A stretch of 64,000 bases of DNA from Diaminobutyricimonas sp. LJ205 (GTDB lineage: Bacteria > Actinomycetota > Actinomycetes > Actinomycetales > Microbacteriaceae). The stretch's first letter is position 1; every line of letters starts with the position of its first letter. The stretch lies in the NCBI RefSeq assembly GCF_009755725.1, contig NZ_CP046619.1, positions 2,046,001 to 2,110,000 of the forward strand, given 5' to 3'. Below are positions 43,431 to 51,671 of this stretch, in pieces. The position numbers and the translations under genes were made by a program. Below the pieces are notes generated by a model. The model had not been told where the DNA came from, ran no database searches, and saw nothing but the letters and a program-made list of their open reading frames with translations.

Positions 43431-46400
43431 TGGACACCGCCTTCACCCGGTGCAGTCGCATGCTGGTGGTGTTGCCCTGTGCCCACTGGTCGATCTCTAC
43501 CGTTCCCTCAAATGTGGCGGCCGCCATTGCCGTCGCCACCTGTCGCACCCGCTGCCTGAAGCCCTCGAGTTGCTCGTCGCTGAGTGGCGCCTGCACGCCC
43601 TCGCGGTAGAGCTTCCCGCGCACGCCCTTCTTGACGTACAGCAGCTTCGCGCCGCCGGCGCGGTGGGCGCCGTGCTCGGCGAGCAGGTCGTCGAACCGGC
43701 CTTCCGCGTACGCCAGCTGGTAGGCCAGCAGTTGGGCGTGGGCGTCGATGTCGTCCTGCCGGGTGATCGGCGAGCCGGTCTTCAGGTCGACAATCACCAC
43801 GGAGCCATCCGGCGCCCGTTCGACCCGGTCGATCGAGCCGTTCAGCCGCGCCGGTTCCAGATCCAGGCCGAAGCGCCCCTCTGCCGCGATGAGTTGCTTG
43901 CTGTCGCGGTTGAAGTCTGCCAGGTACTCGGCGATCCCGGCGACCAGGGTGCGCGCTGTGGCCTTCTGCGCTTCGCCGAGCCAGGGCGCCTCGAACGAGA
44001 GCTCGCCCCAGCGACTCTCCACTGCGCGCCAGAGTTCGTCGATTCCCGGGTCGGTGGCGGTTTCCATAGCCCAGTGCAGCACCGTGCCGATACCCATCGC
44101 GGTGGAGGGCTGGCTGCCCGCAACCGAGTCGATGAACCAGTCCAACGGTGACTTCTCGAAGGCTTCCAGCTTCGATGGCGATACCGGCACCGGGTCGTCG
44201 CCGAACAGCGGCTCAGTCGTCGACGGGTCGAGCAGGCCGTGCCAGTCGATCGGGTCGGCTCCGGGCACCCGCTCCGCGGACAATCGGGCCAGCGCGGATG
44301 CCGCGGCCTGCCGTTGCCGGTCGTTGCCGGTGACCAACTCACGCCGCAGCGCGCCGGTCAGCCCGCGCAGCGACAGCGGCGCGCGGCCGGCCACCCGGGG
44401 CAGCCGGTCGACGTCGGGGATGAGGCTGAAGAAGCTGCTGCGGGCGGAGTCTTCGCTGACCTGCGCGGTGATGATCACCTGTCGGCGCGCCCGACTGACT
44501 GCGAGCGCGAACATCCGCAGTTCGTCGCTGACCACCTGTTTGCGGGCGTCGACGGTCGCCGAGTCGACCCCGGTGACGGCGTCGACGAGCTGGTCGGGGA
44601 ACAGCAGCGAACCGCGCACGCGCAGGTTGGGCCAGACGCCCTCCTGCACACCGGCGACGACGGCGATCTCGAACTCGGCGCCGACCGCGCCGTTCGGCGT
44701 CGTGACCAGTACGGCGTCATCCGCCTGCTGCGGGGCGAGGGTGTCCTCGGGGACCTCAGCGTCGAACAGGGTATCGAGGAAGGCGCGCGGTGGCCGTTCG
44801 GGTTCACGCTCCACGAACCGGCGGGCGGCCGTGAACACGGCCATGATGCCGTCCAGATTGCGGTTCGCCTCGGCCGCGGTGACGCCGGCGCTGAGCGCCT
44901 GCTCGAACCAGGTGGGGGCCAGTCGGCTGCGTTCCCAGACCAGCCAGAGCAGTTCCTCGATCGAGTCGCCGGCCTCGTGGCGTTCTCGCAGCTGGTGCAG
45001 GGTCACTGCGAGCCGTTCGGCGGCACGGCCGATCCGGTGGTCGATGGTGGTGAACCGGCCTGGGGCGGCCAGTGCCTCGATGAGCAGTTCATCGCTGGAC
45101 CGGTTGCCGCCACCAGCGAGTTCTTCGGTGCGCAGCGCCAGCCGCAGCCGGCGAAGGCTAAGTCGGTCGAGTCCGCCGAACGGCCCCTGCAGCAGCTCCG
45201 CGGCCACCGTGGCGGTCAGCTCGGCGCGGCCGATGCCGACGTCGATCACGGCGAGCAGGCTGCGGGCGGCGAGGTCATCGCGCAGCGCGCGGCCACCGGC
45301 CAGCGTGCGGGTGGGCACCTCGGCCAGCGCGAGTGCCCGGGCAATGCCGGGCAGCTGGGCGCCGGAGCGGGCGATGACGACCATGTCCGAGAAGGCGACC
45401 CCGCCCAGCAGGTGGTGCTCACGCAGCACTCGCGCGACCGCGGAGATCTCGCGGGACGGAGTCGGCTCCTCAACCAGCAGAATGGCGTCGGATGCTGCGG
45501 CAGGTCCGGATCCGGTGAACACCGAGGCGGCGCGCTGTTGCCCGGCGGCGGCCGTGCCGATACGCGCGGTGATCGACTGGGTGAGCGTGCGCAGCACGGC
45601 CGGTTGCCGGTGCACGTGGCCGAGCACGAGGGTGCGGGCGTCGGGCAGGTTCAGCTTGGTCTGCAGGAGGCCCAGGGCGTCGGGCTCTCCCCCGCGGAAC
45701 GCGCTAGTGGCGACATCCGGATCACCGAAGGCGATGACCGCCACGCCGCGGGCGGCGAGGGCGCGCAGCAGGCCGAGCGTCGACTGGGTCGCCTCCTGCA
45801 GGTCGTCGACGATCACGAGGCGCAGCCGGTCCACGGATGGCGCGACCTCGGCGCGGCGGAGTGTGGCTGCCGCGAAGGCAAGCAGTTCCGCGGCGTCGAC
45901 GACCGCGTCGCCGGACGTGGCTAGCACCTGGAGGTACTCGTCGATGAAGTCGGCAGTGGCGAGCCACTCGGCGCGCTCATGCCGGCGGCCGAGGTCCCGC
46001 ATCCGCTCCGGCGTGATGCCGTATTCCGTCGCACGCATGAGCAGTTCCCGCAGTTCGGTGCGGAACCCGCGGAGCGCCCGCACGTCGGGGCCGAGGATCT
46101 CGGGCCACTCCGGTCCGGCGCCCGCCTCGACGTGGCCGGCGAGCAGGTCTTTGATGATGCGGTCCTGGTCGCCTCCGGTGAGCAGCACCGGCGGCGCGGC
46201 GCCGTCGGCAGCGGCCGCGTGCCGCACCAGTTCGAAGGCGACCGAGTTGGCCGTGCGCGCGAGCGGACCGTTCGTCGGCACGCCCAGGCGCACAGCGATG
46301 CGGTCACGCAACCGGGTCGCCGCGGCGCGGGTCGGAGCGAGGACCAGCAGATCATCGGCCGCCCAGCCGCGGCTGTGCACCCGGTCGGCGACGAGTTCGA

Positions 46401-46551
46401 CGATGGTGCTGGTCTTGCCGCTGCCCGGCGCGCCGAGGATCGCCGCGGACTCGTCGTCCGGCAAGGCGAGCACCGCCTGCTGGGTCGAGTCGAGGGTCAA
46501 GGGGTGCGCGGGGCCGAGCGTTCGGGAAGGGTCGAAGCCGCGCACTGCCAT
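43423..46551 (-). CDS. adnA: AdnA-like helicase-nuclease subunit
   Basis: 1042-aa partner of AdnB (M. tuberculosis Rv3202c, similar length). Walker A reads ILGAPGSGKTSTIVELV, the helicase core is UvrD-like but diverged, and the C-terminal RecB-type nuclease is intact (GSIDRVERAPDGSVVIVDLKTG, QLLAYQLAYAEG). AdnA and AdnB process DNA ends for recombination and end joining. The ATG at 46551 follows TACCGT on the minus strand by seven bases, suggesting a leaderless operon start. Divergent from the DUF3107 gene, as in mycobacteria. Confidence 0.92.
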   Translation of the reverse strand: MAVRGFDPSRTLGPAHPLTLDSTQQAVLALPDDESAAILGAPGSGKTSTIVELVADRVHSRGWAADDLLVLAPTRAAATRLRDRIAVRLGVPTNGPLARTANSVAFELVRHAAAADGAAPPVLLTGGDQDRIIKDLLAGHVEAGAGPEWPEILGPDVRALRGFRTELRELLMRATEYGITPERMRDLGRRHERAEWLATADFIDEYLQVLATSGDAVVDAAELLAFAAATLRRAEVAPSVDRLRLVIVDDLQEATQSTLGLLRALAARGVAVIAFGDPDVATSAFRGGEPDALGLLQTKLNLPDARTLVLGHVHRQPAVLRTLTQSITARIGTAAAGQQRAASVFTGSGPAAASDAILLVEEPTPSREISAVARVLREHHLLGGVAFSDMVVIARSGAQLPGIARALALAEVPTRTLAGGRALRDDLAARSLLAVIDVGIGRAELTATVAAELLQGPFGGLDRLSLRRLRLALRTEELAGGGNRSSDELLIEALAAPGRFTTIDHRIGRAAERLAVTLHQLRERHEAGDSIEELLWLVWERSRLAPTWFEQALSAGVTAAEANRNLDGIMAVFTAARRFVEREPERPPRAFLDTLFDAEVPEDTLAPQQADDAVLVTTPNGAVGAEFEIAVVAGVQEGVWPNLRVRGSLLFPDQLVDAVTGVDSATVDARKQVVSDELRMFALAVSRARRQVIITAQVSEDSARSSFFSLIPDVDRLPRVAGRAPLSLRGLTGALRRELVTGNDRQRQAAASALARLSAERVPGADPIDWHGLLDPSTTEPLFGDDPVPVSPSKLEAFEKSPLDWFIDSVAGSQPSTAMGIGTVLHWAMETATDPGIDELWRAVESRWGELSFEAPWLGEAQKATARTLVAGIAEYLADFNRDSKQLIAAEGRFGLDLEPARLNGSIDRVERAPDGSVVIVDLKTGSPITRQDDIDAHAQLLAYQLAYAEGRFDDLLAEHGAHRAGGAKLLYVKKGVRGKLYREGVQAPLSDEQLEGFRQRVRQVATAMAAATFEGTVEIDQWAQGNTTSMRLHRVKAVSSD

Positions 46552-46677
46552 GCCTCAAACGGTATCGGCGGCGACCGACATCGCCGCGCAGACCCCGCCG
46601 GTGTCGCCCACTCCGCCGGTTCCGCCAACAGTGAACGGCGAAATGGGCGGCATCCGTTCTGTCGTAATGTTGGCGTC

Positions 46678-46902
46678 GTGGACATTCGAATCGGTATCGC
46701 CAACACTCCCCGTGAACTGAGCTTTGAGACTTCGCAGACTTCGGCTGAGGTCGAGTCGATCGTCTCGTCGGCGCTCGAGACGGGCAGCCCGCTGATTCGC
46801 ATCAGCGACGACAAGGGCAAGGTCTACATCGTGCCGACCGCTGCGTTCGCATACATCGAGGTGGGCACCGAAGTGAGCCACCGCGTCGGTTTCGTCGCCT
46901 AA
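46678..46902 (+). CDS. DUF3107 family protein
   Basis: 74 aa, start MDIRIGIANTPRELSFETSQ, matching DUF3107 (M. tuberculosis Rv3205c region). The function is unknown. The GTG at 46678 is chosen from the family N-terminus; the frame is open far upstream but is antisense to adnA. Followed two bases later by a small membrane-protein gene. Confidence 0.88.
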   Translation: MDIRIGIANTPRELSFETSQTSAEVESIVSSALETGSPLIRISDDKGKVYIVPTAAFAYIEVGTEVSHRVGFVA

Positions 46903-46904
46903 CC

Positions 46905-47192
46905 ATGGAGCTGCTGTTCGTCGCGGTGATCGTCGCCGCGTTGGGCCTGGGCATCCGGTACCTGATCCCGGGCCGGAACACCTACGGCGTGGTGCTGCTG
47001 CCAGCAGTGGCAACCGCGGTCGGCATGGTGGTCTGGGTGGCATTGCTGTGGCTCGGCTTCACCTTTGACGGCGGCTGGATCTGGGTGATCTCCATCGCCG
47101 CAGCCGTGCTGGCTGCTGGCGCTGTCGCTCTGCTGCTCCCGCGCGCACGACACGCCGACGACACGCGACTGCGTCACTCGCTCGGGCTGTAG
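46905..47192 (+). CDS. Small integral membrane protein
   Basis: 95 aa, three hydrophobic segments (residues ~2-18, 26-50, 58-80) and a short basic tail. Similar small proteins accompany DUF3107 in actinobacteria; no function is known. Start ATG only two bases after the DUF3107 stop, so almost certainly co-transcribed and coupled. Confidence 0.75.
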   Translation: MELLFVAVIVAALGLGIRYLIPGRNTYGVVLLPAVATAVGMVVWVALLWLGFTFDGGWIWVISIAAAVLAAGAVALLLPRARHADDTRLRHSLGL

Positions 47193-47214
47193 GCCGCAGC
47201 ATCCGGATCCCGCA

Positions 47215-47271
47215 AACCCGCTGATCGCGCTCCAACCCGCCGATCGAGCCTCAACCCGCTGATCGAGCCTG
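47215..47271. repeat. 19-bp tandem repeat, three copies
   Basis: Units at 47215-47233, 47234-47252 and 47253-47271 share AACCCGCYGATCGMGCYYC, followed by GCCGAGATCT. It lies between the convergent small membrane-protein gene and the ferritin-like gene. The third unit plus the following bases matches, in reverse complement, the repeat inside adnB. Confidence 0.85.
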
Positions 47272-47286
47272 CCGAGATCTGGCCGA

Positions 47287-48003
47287 CTACGCGGTGAGGC
47301 CCAGCGCGTCCATCCGGCGGGTGTGCGTCGCGATCAGTTCGGTCAGCACCGGCTCGATGCGGGCCTCGTCGCTGTCGTGATCCTCGGAGTAGACGAGCGA
47401 CTCGCGCGCCAGCAGGATCGTGTCGCCCATCAACCGGCGACCCCACATCGCCAGGCGCGAGGCCAGCGCCTCATCCGCCTCGATGGCGATTCGCAGCTGC
47501 TCGAACAGGGCCTCTTCGGCTGAGTCGCCCGACAGCACCTCGATCGCCTTTTCCGCGTCGTGCCCGGTCAGCCCGCCGGCAAGGCCGACGAAGAAGTCGT
47601 CGAGGAACCCGCTGGTGACGTATGCCGTCATCAGCATCTCGTGCCAGTCGTCGCCGCGGACCAGCCGGCGGAACTCGTCGATCCGCGCCGCGGAGCGGTC
47701 CATCAGCTCGACCGCCGACTTGCCACGGCGTTCAATCGCCCGCACCAGCTCGTGGTGCTTGTTCAGCGCCAACCGCGCCGCCTCGGCGAGGGCGCGCTTG
47801 GCCTCAGTGGTGGGCGCGGCGATCACCGTCAACGACAGCGCTTCGAAGCTCGACAGCTGAAGGTAGGCGACCTGGCCCAGGTAGTCGAGAATGTTCGGGG
47901 CAAGCTCCGAAAGCTCGACACGAGCGGCCGAGGAGACAGTGGATCGGGGCTTCACCGTGGGCGCTTCTATGCGGGCGCGCGCACGACTGAACCAATTCAC
48001 CAC
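47287..48003 (-). CDS. Ferritin-like fold protein (Rv3210c-like)
   Basis: 238 aa, helical, with EALSLTVIAAPTTEAKRALAEAARLALNKHHELVRAIERRG and DDWHEMLMTAYVTSGFLDDFF resembling a ferritin-like/MiaE-type helical bundle with Glu/His ligands. Actinobacterial homologues lie next to the DEAD-box helicase as here. The function is unknown. GTG at 48003 (VVNWFSRARARI) is preferred because the longer frame would overlap the divergent helicase gene. Confidence 0.72.
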   Translation of the reverse strand: MVNWFSRARARIEAPTVKPRSTVSSAARVELSELAPNILDYLGQVAYLQLSSFEALSLTVIAAPTTEAKRALAEAARLALNKHHELVRAIERRGKSAVELMDRSAARIDEFRRLVRGDDWHEMLMTAYVTSGFLDDFFVGLAGGLTGHDAEKAIEVLSGDSAEEALFEQLRIAIEADEALASRLAMWGRRLMGDTILLARESLVYSEDHDSDEARIEPVLTELIATHTRRMDALGLTA

Positions 48004-48091
48004 GGGCCCAGCATACGGCCCTGCCGTCGGGCGCCCGTGACGGCGGCTAAACTGAATCAGCTTTCCTCTTATATACGACAGGCGTATCCAT

Positions 48092-49507
48092 TTGACTTTC
48101 AGTGAACTGGGCATCGAACAAGACTTGGTCGATGCTCTCGCAAGCAAGGGCATCATCGAGCCCTTCCCCATTCAAACCCAGACCATCCCACTCGCGCTCG
48201 GCGGCCAGGACATCATCGGTCAGGCGAAGACCGGCACCGGCAAGACGTTCGGTTTCGGGCTCCCGCTCGTGCAGCGCCTCGGCGCCGATCCCGAACCCGG
48301 TGTGCAAGCCCTCGTCGTGGTGCCGACCCGCGAGCTCGCGGTGCAGGTGTCCGAGGATCTCGAGCTGGCGACATCCAACCGCCCCACCAGCATCGTCGCT
48401 ATCTACGGCGGTAAGGCCTACGAGGGCCAGGTGGCCCAGCTCAAGGCCGGAGCGCAGATCGTCGTCGGCACGCCCGGCCGATTGCTCGACCTCGCCGGTC
48501 AACGGCTGCTCAGCTTGAAGAACGTCAAGGTGATGGTGCTCGACGAGGCCGACAAGATGCTCGATCTGGGCTTCCTGCCCGACGTCGAGAAGCTGTTCGC
48601 GCAGACCGACCCGACCCGGCACACCATGTTGTTCTCGGCGACGATGCCGGGCCCCGTGGTTGCGCTGGCGCGTCGGTTCATGAACCGGCCGATCCACATC
48701 CGCGCGACCGACCCCGATGAGGGGCTCACGCAGGCCAACATCAAGCACCTCATCTATCGGGCGCACTCGCTCGACAAGGACGAGGTCATCGCCCGCATCC
48801 TGCAGGCCGAGGGTCGCGGCAAGACCGTGGTCTTCACCCGCACCAAGCGCGCGGCCTCGAAGATCGTCGAGGAGCTCACCGACCGCGGCTTCAGCGCCGC
48901 GGCGGTGCACGGCGACATGAGCCAGGAGGCGCGTGAGCGCTCGATGGCGTCGTTCAAGGCGGGCAAGAAGGACGTGCTGATCGCCACGGATGTCGCCGCC
49001 CGCGGCATCGACGTGGACGACGTCACCCACGTCATCAACCACACCATCCCCGAAGACGAGAAGGCCTACCTGCACCGCGTCGGCCGCACCGGCCGCGCCG
49101 GCAAGACCGGCATCGCGGTCACCTTCGTCGACTGGGACGACCTGCACAAGTGGGCGCTGATCAACCGGGCACTCGAGTTCGGCCAGCCGGAACCGACCGA
49201 GACCTACTCGTCGAGCCCGCACCTGTTCAGCGACCTGAACATCCCGCACGGTTCCAAGGGCCGCATCAAGAAGACGCCCGCCGCGCCGCACGTCGAGCGG
49301 GAGCCGAAGGCTGAAGCCGAGCGCACCCGCACGCGGAGCCGCAATCGCACCCGGTCGGGCGGTGGAGGGTCGGATGCCACGGCCGAAGCCCCTCAGAAGC
49401 CCGCAGGCGCCGGCACCCACGACGGCACCGCTCCCGCGCGTCGCAGTCGCTCGCGTCGTCGTCGGCCGAGCTCGGGCGCTCCGCAGACGCCGCCGCCCGC
49501 AGCGTAG
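48092..49507 (+). CDS. DEAD-box RNA helicase
   Basis: 471-aa ATP-dependent RNA helicase (M. tuberculosis Rv3211/RhlE position). Q-motif FPIQTQTIPLAL, motif I AKTGTGKT, DEAD, SAT, HRVGRTGRAGKTG. After the two RecA domains comes a ~90-residue Arg/Ser/Pro-rich basic tail, typical of RNA-binding extensions used in cold or ribosome assembly. The start is TTG at 48092; no ATG or GTG is placed better. Just upstream, ATACG-ACAGG-CGTAT forms a small hairpin that may affect translation. Confidence 0.9.
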   Translation: MTFSELGIEQDLVDALASKGIIEPFPIQTQTIPLALGGQDIIGQAKTGTGKTFGFGLPLVQRLGADPEPGVQALVVVPTRELAVQVSEDLELATSNRPTSIVAIYGGKAYEGQVAQLKAGAQIVVGTPGRLLDLAGQRLLSLKNVKVMVLDEADKMLDLGFLPDVEKLFAQTDPTRHTMLFSATMPGPVVALARRFMNRPIHIRATDPDEGLTQANIKHLIYRAHSLDKDEVIARILQAEGRGKTVVFTRTKRAASKIVEELTDRGFSAAAVHGDMSQEARERSMASFKAGKKDVLIATDVAARGIDVDDVTHVINHTIPEDEKAYLHRVGRTGRAGKTGIAVTFVDWDDLHKWALINRALEFGQPEPTETYSSSPHLFSDLNIPHGSKGRIKKTPAAPHVEREPKAEAERTRTRSRNRTRSGGGGSDATAEAPQKPAGAGTHDGTAPARRSRSRRRRPSSGAPQTPPPAA

Positions 49508-49565
49508 CCACCTGCCGCTCGGCCGCACCGCCCGTCGTCGCCAGAAACGGCCGGCGCGGTGCGTC

Positions 49566-49622
49566 GTGCCGGTTCGGTGCGTCCGTGCCGGTTCGGTACG
49601 TCCGTGCCGGTTCGGTACGTCA
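49566..49622. repeat. 19-bp tandem repeat, three copies, leading into a palindrome
   Basis: Units GTGCCGGTTCGGTGCGTCC (49566-49584), the same with TACGTCC (49585-49603) and with TACGTCA (49604-49622). The last unit provides the left arm of the 40-nt palindrome that follows. The repeat is intergenic, between the convergent helicase and PHP genes. Confidence 0.85.
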
Positions 49623-49652
49623 GTGCCCGCTCGAGCGGGCACTGATGTACCG
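49613..49652. terminator. 40-nt near-perfect palindrome, probable bidirectional terminator
   Basis: The inner 24 bases (49621-49644) are perfectly self-complementary. Including the flanks CGGTAC/GTACCG, the arms reach 20 bp with a single G-T mismatch. There is no U-run and no loop, so a cruciform is also possible. The helicase and PHP genes converge on it. Confidence 0.6.
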
Positions 49653-49699
49653 GATGGGCACACACGCGAGCGATCTCCGGTGCGCGGACCCGCCGGGTG

Positions 49700-50566
49700 C
49701 TAGCCCTGGAACGGCTCCGAGCCCGACCCGAGCGCGAGAATTCGCTCCAGCTGGTCGGGTGCGGTGGAGTTCTCCGCCAGCCGGTTCGGCTTGCCGTCAC
49801 CGTGGTAGTCGCTCGACCCGGTGACGATCAGGTCGTACTTCTCGGCGTAGCGACGCAATTGCGCGCGCCCCGCCTCGGTGTTCTCCCGATGCCCGATCTC
49901 GAGCCCCGCGAGGCCCACGTCGATCAGCTCCCGCAGGTGCGACTCGGCGACCACACTGGACCGGCCGTGCGTCGCCGGATGCGCCAGCACCGGAACCCCG
50001 CCCGCTTCGGCGATCATCCGGATGCCGTCCCGCGGGCTGGGCGCATAGTGCGGCTCGACATAACCGGTGCGCCAGTGCAGCATGCTCGCGAACGCGGCAC
50101 TGCGGTTCGGCACGTGCCCACGCGCGACCAGGGCATCGGCGATGTGCGGGCGGCCGATCGTCGCCCCCATCGATGACTGCGCGAGCACGTCGTCCCAGGT
50201 GAGGTCGTAGTCGACGGCCAGACGTTCGACGATGCGCTCGGCCCGGTGCAGCCGGCCATCCCGGATGCGCGCCGTCTCAGCGACGATCTCGGCATCCAAC
50301 GGATCGAACAGGTAACCGAGCACGTGCACGCTGGCGTATTGGATGCGGGTGCTGAGCTCGATCCCGGGGATCAGCAGGACGCCGGTACCGGATGCCGCGG
50401 TCATCGCTTCCTGCCAGCCCGCAGTCGAGTCGTGGTCGGTCAGCGCGACCACGTCGAGTTCGGCGGCAACGGCCGCGCGCATCAACTGGGTCGGGGTCTG
50501 GGTGCCGTCCGACACACTCGAGTGAGTGTGCAGGTCAATGAGCATTGACGGGTCGGCCTTCGGCAT
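49700..50566 (-). CDS. PHP-domain metal-dependent phosphoesterase
   Basis: 288 aa. PHP motifs: IDLHTHSSVSDGT, ALTDHDSTAGW, IPGIELST, LAHPATHGRS, VTGSSDYHGDG, giving the full set of His/Asp ligands for a trinuclear site. Close relatives include the 3',5'-nucleotide phosphatase/5'-exonuclease RNase AM (YciV). ATG at 50566 follows TACGAT on the minus strand by six bases without a Shine-Dalgarno (leaderless). Divergent from the EEP-family gene. Confidence 0.87.
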   Translation of the reverse strand: MPKADPSMLIDLHTHSSVSDGTQTPTQLMRAAVAAELDVVALTDHDSTAGWQEAMTAASGTGVLLIPGIELSTRIQYASVHVLGYLFDPLDAEIVAETARIRDGRLHRAERIVERLAVDYDLTWDDVLAQSSMGATIGRPHIADALVARGHVPNRSAAFASMLHWRTGYVEPHYAPSPRDGIRMIAEAGGVPVLAHPATHGRSSVVAESHLRELIDVGLAGLEIGHRENTEAGRAQLRRYAEKYDLIVTGSSDYHGDGKPNRLAENSTAPDQLERILALGSGSEPFQG

Positions 50567-50640
50567 ACCCCAATCGTAGGAGCGTTTGCCTGCGCGCTTT
50601 CATCGGTCGCGCAGACTCGCGCCGTTATGCTCGCAGGGCC

Positions 50641-51660
50641 ATGTTCGCCCGCCTGCTCGCCGCTCTCGTGACCCTCATCGCCGCAGTATGCCTGCTCGTG
50701 GCGGTCTGGCCGCAGCTGTTCGGGCTCGAGCAGGCGCCGATCATCGCCCAGGTCGTCTCCGCACGCGGCGCACTGCTCGCCGGGACGACGCTGGCCGCAC
50801 TGGCGCTGGTCATCGGCGCTCTCGCGTTCCGCCCCGCCCGACGGTTCTTCGGCACGCTGGCCGCCCTCTGCGTCGGCTTCGCCCTGGTCACCGCGATCGT
50901 TCTCGGCACGCGCGGCTTCGGCAATCCGGCCGATACCGCCGCGCCCGACTCCGTCACCGTGCTCACCTGGAACACGCTCGGCGACGCGCCCGGCGCGCAG
51001 GTGATCGCCGACCTGGCCGTTGCGGAGCAGGCCGACGTCGTGGCTCTTCCCGAGACGACCGAAGCCACCGGTGTCGAAATCGCGAAGATCATGCGCGATT
51101 CCGGCCGTCCAATGTGGGTGCACACTCGCGTCTTCGACCCCGAATACAAGGCGCAGTCGACGACCCTGCTGATCAGCCCAGACCTCGGCACCTACACCCC
51201 GGACGAATCCGCGGGCGACACTCGGGTGTTGCCGAGCGTCGTGGCCCGACCGGACGACGGTGACGGTCCAGTGATTGCCGCGGTGCATCCGGTCGCGCCG
51301 GTCCCCCAACAGATGCGGAACTGGCGGGCGGACCTGGAATGGGTGTCCGGCCTGTGCAGCGACGGCAGCACCATCGTCGCCGGTGACTTCAATGCGACGC
51401 TTGACCACATGGAGGATCTGGCCGGGGACAGCGCCGACCTCGGTACCTGCGTCGACGCCGCCGTGGCCACCGGAAACGGCGCGGTCGGAACTTGGCCGAC
51501 GTCGTTGCCCGCCCTGGTCGGTACGCCCATCGACCATGTGATGGCAACGCCGGACTGGACGGTCAGCGGGATGCGCGTCATCGACTCCCACGACGATCAC
51601 GGCAGCGACCACCGGCCGGTCGTCGCTCACCTCACCCGAACCGCAGGAACGACAGGGTAG
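50641..51660 (+). CDS. Membrane-anchored endonuclease/exonuclease/phosphatase family protein
   Basis: 339 aa. Three N-terminal hydrophobic segments (residues ~1-90) are followed by an EEP catalytic domain: LTWNTLGDAP, VALPETTE, VAGDFNATLDH, GTPIDHVMATPDW and a C-terminal SDHRPVV. The active site faces outside the membrane. Nuclease, phosphatase or phospholipase activity cannot be separated by sequence. ATG at 50641 chosen because the hydrophobic N-terminus begins there. Followed 12 bp later by aminopeptidase P. Confidence 0.83.
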   Translation: MFARLLAALVTLIAAVCLLVAVWPQLFGLEQAPIIAQVVSARGALLAGTTLAALALVIGALAFRPARRFFGTLAALCVGFALVTAIVLGTRGFGNPADTAAPDSVTVLTWNTLGDAPGAQVIADLAVAEQADVVALPETTEATGVEIAKIMRDSGRPMWVHTRVFDPEYKAQSTTLLISPDLGTYTPDESAGDTRVLPSVVARPDDGDGPVIAAVHPVAPVPQQMRNWRADLEWVSGLCSDGSTIVAGDFNATLDHMEDLAGDSADLGTCVDAAVATGNGAVGTWPTSLPALVGTPIDHVMATPDWTVSGMRVIDSHDDHGSDHRPVVAHLTRTAGTTG

Positions 51661-51671
51661 AAGATAGGACT

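Noticed and set aside
43748-46720. 990-codon open frame antisense to adnA
   Set aside because: Composition is Ser/Arg/Ala-rich with no motifs, while adnA on the other strand has intact helicase and nuclease motifs.
49566-49622. Tandem repeats as a CRISPR array
   Set aside because: Units abut with no spacers and no cas genes are present; the same holds for 47215-47271.
48047-49663. 538-codon open frame antisense to the DEAD-box helicase
   Set aside because: Low-complexity Arg/Gly/Val composition and full overlap with a clear helicase; typical of high-GC antisense frames.
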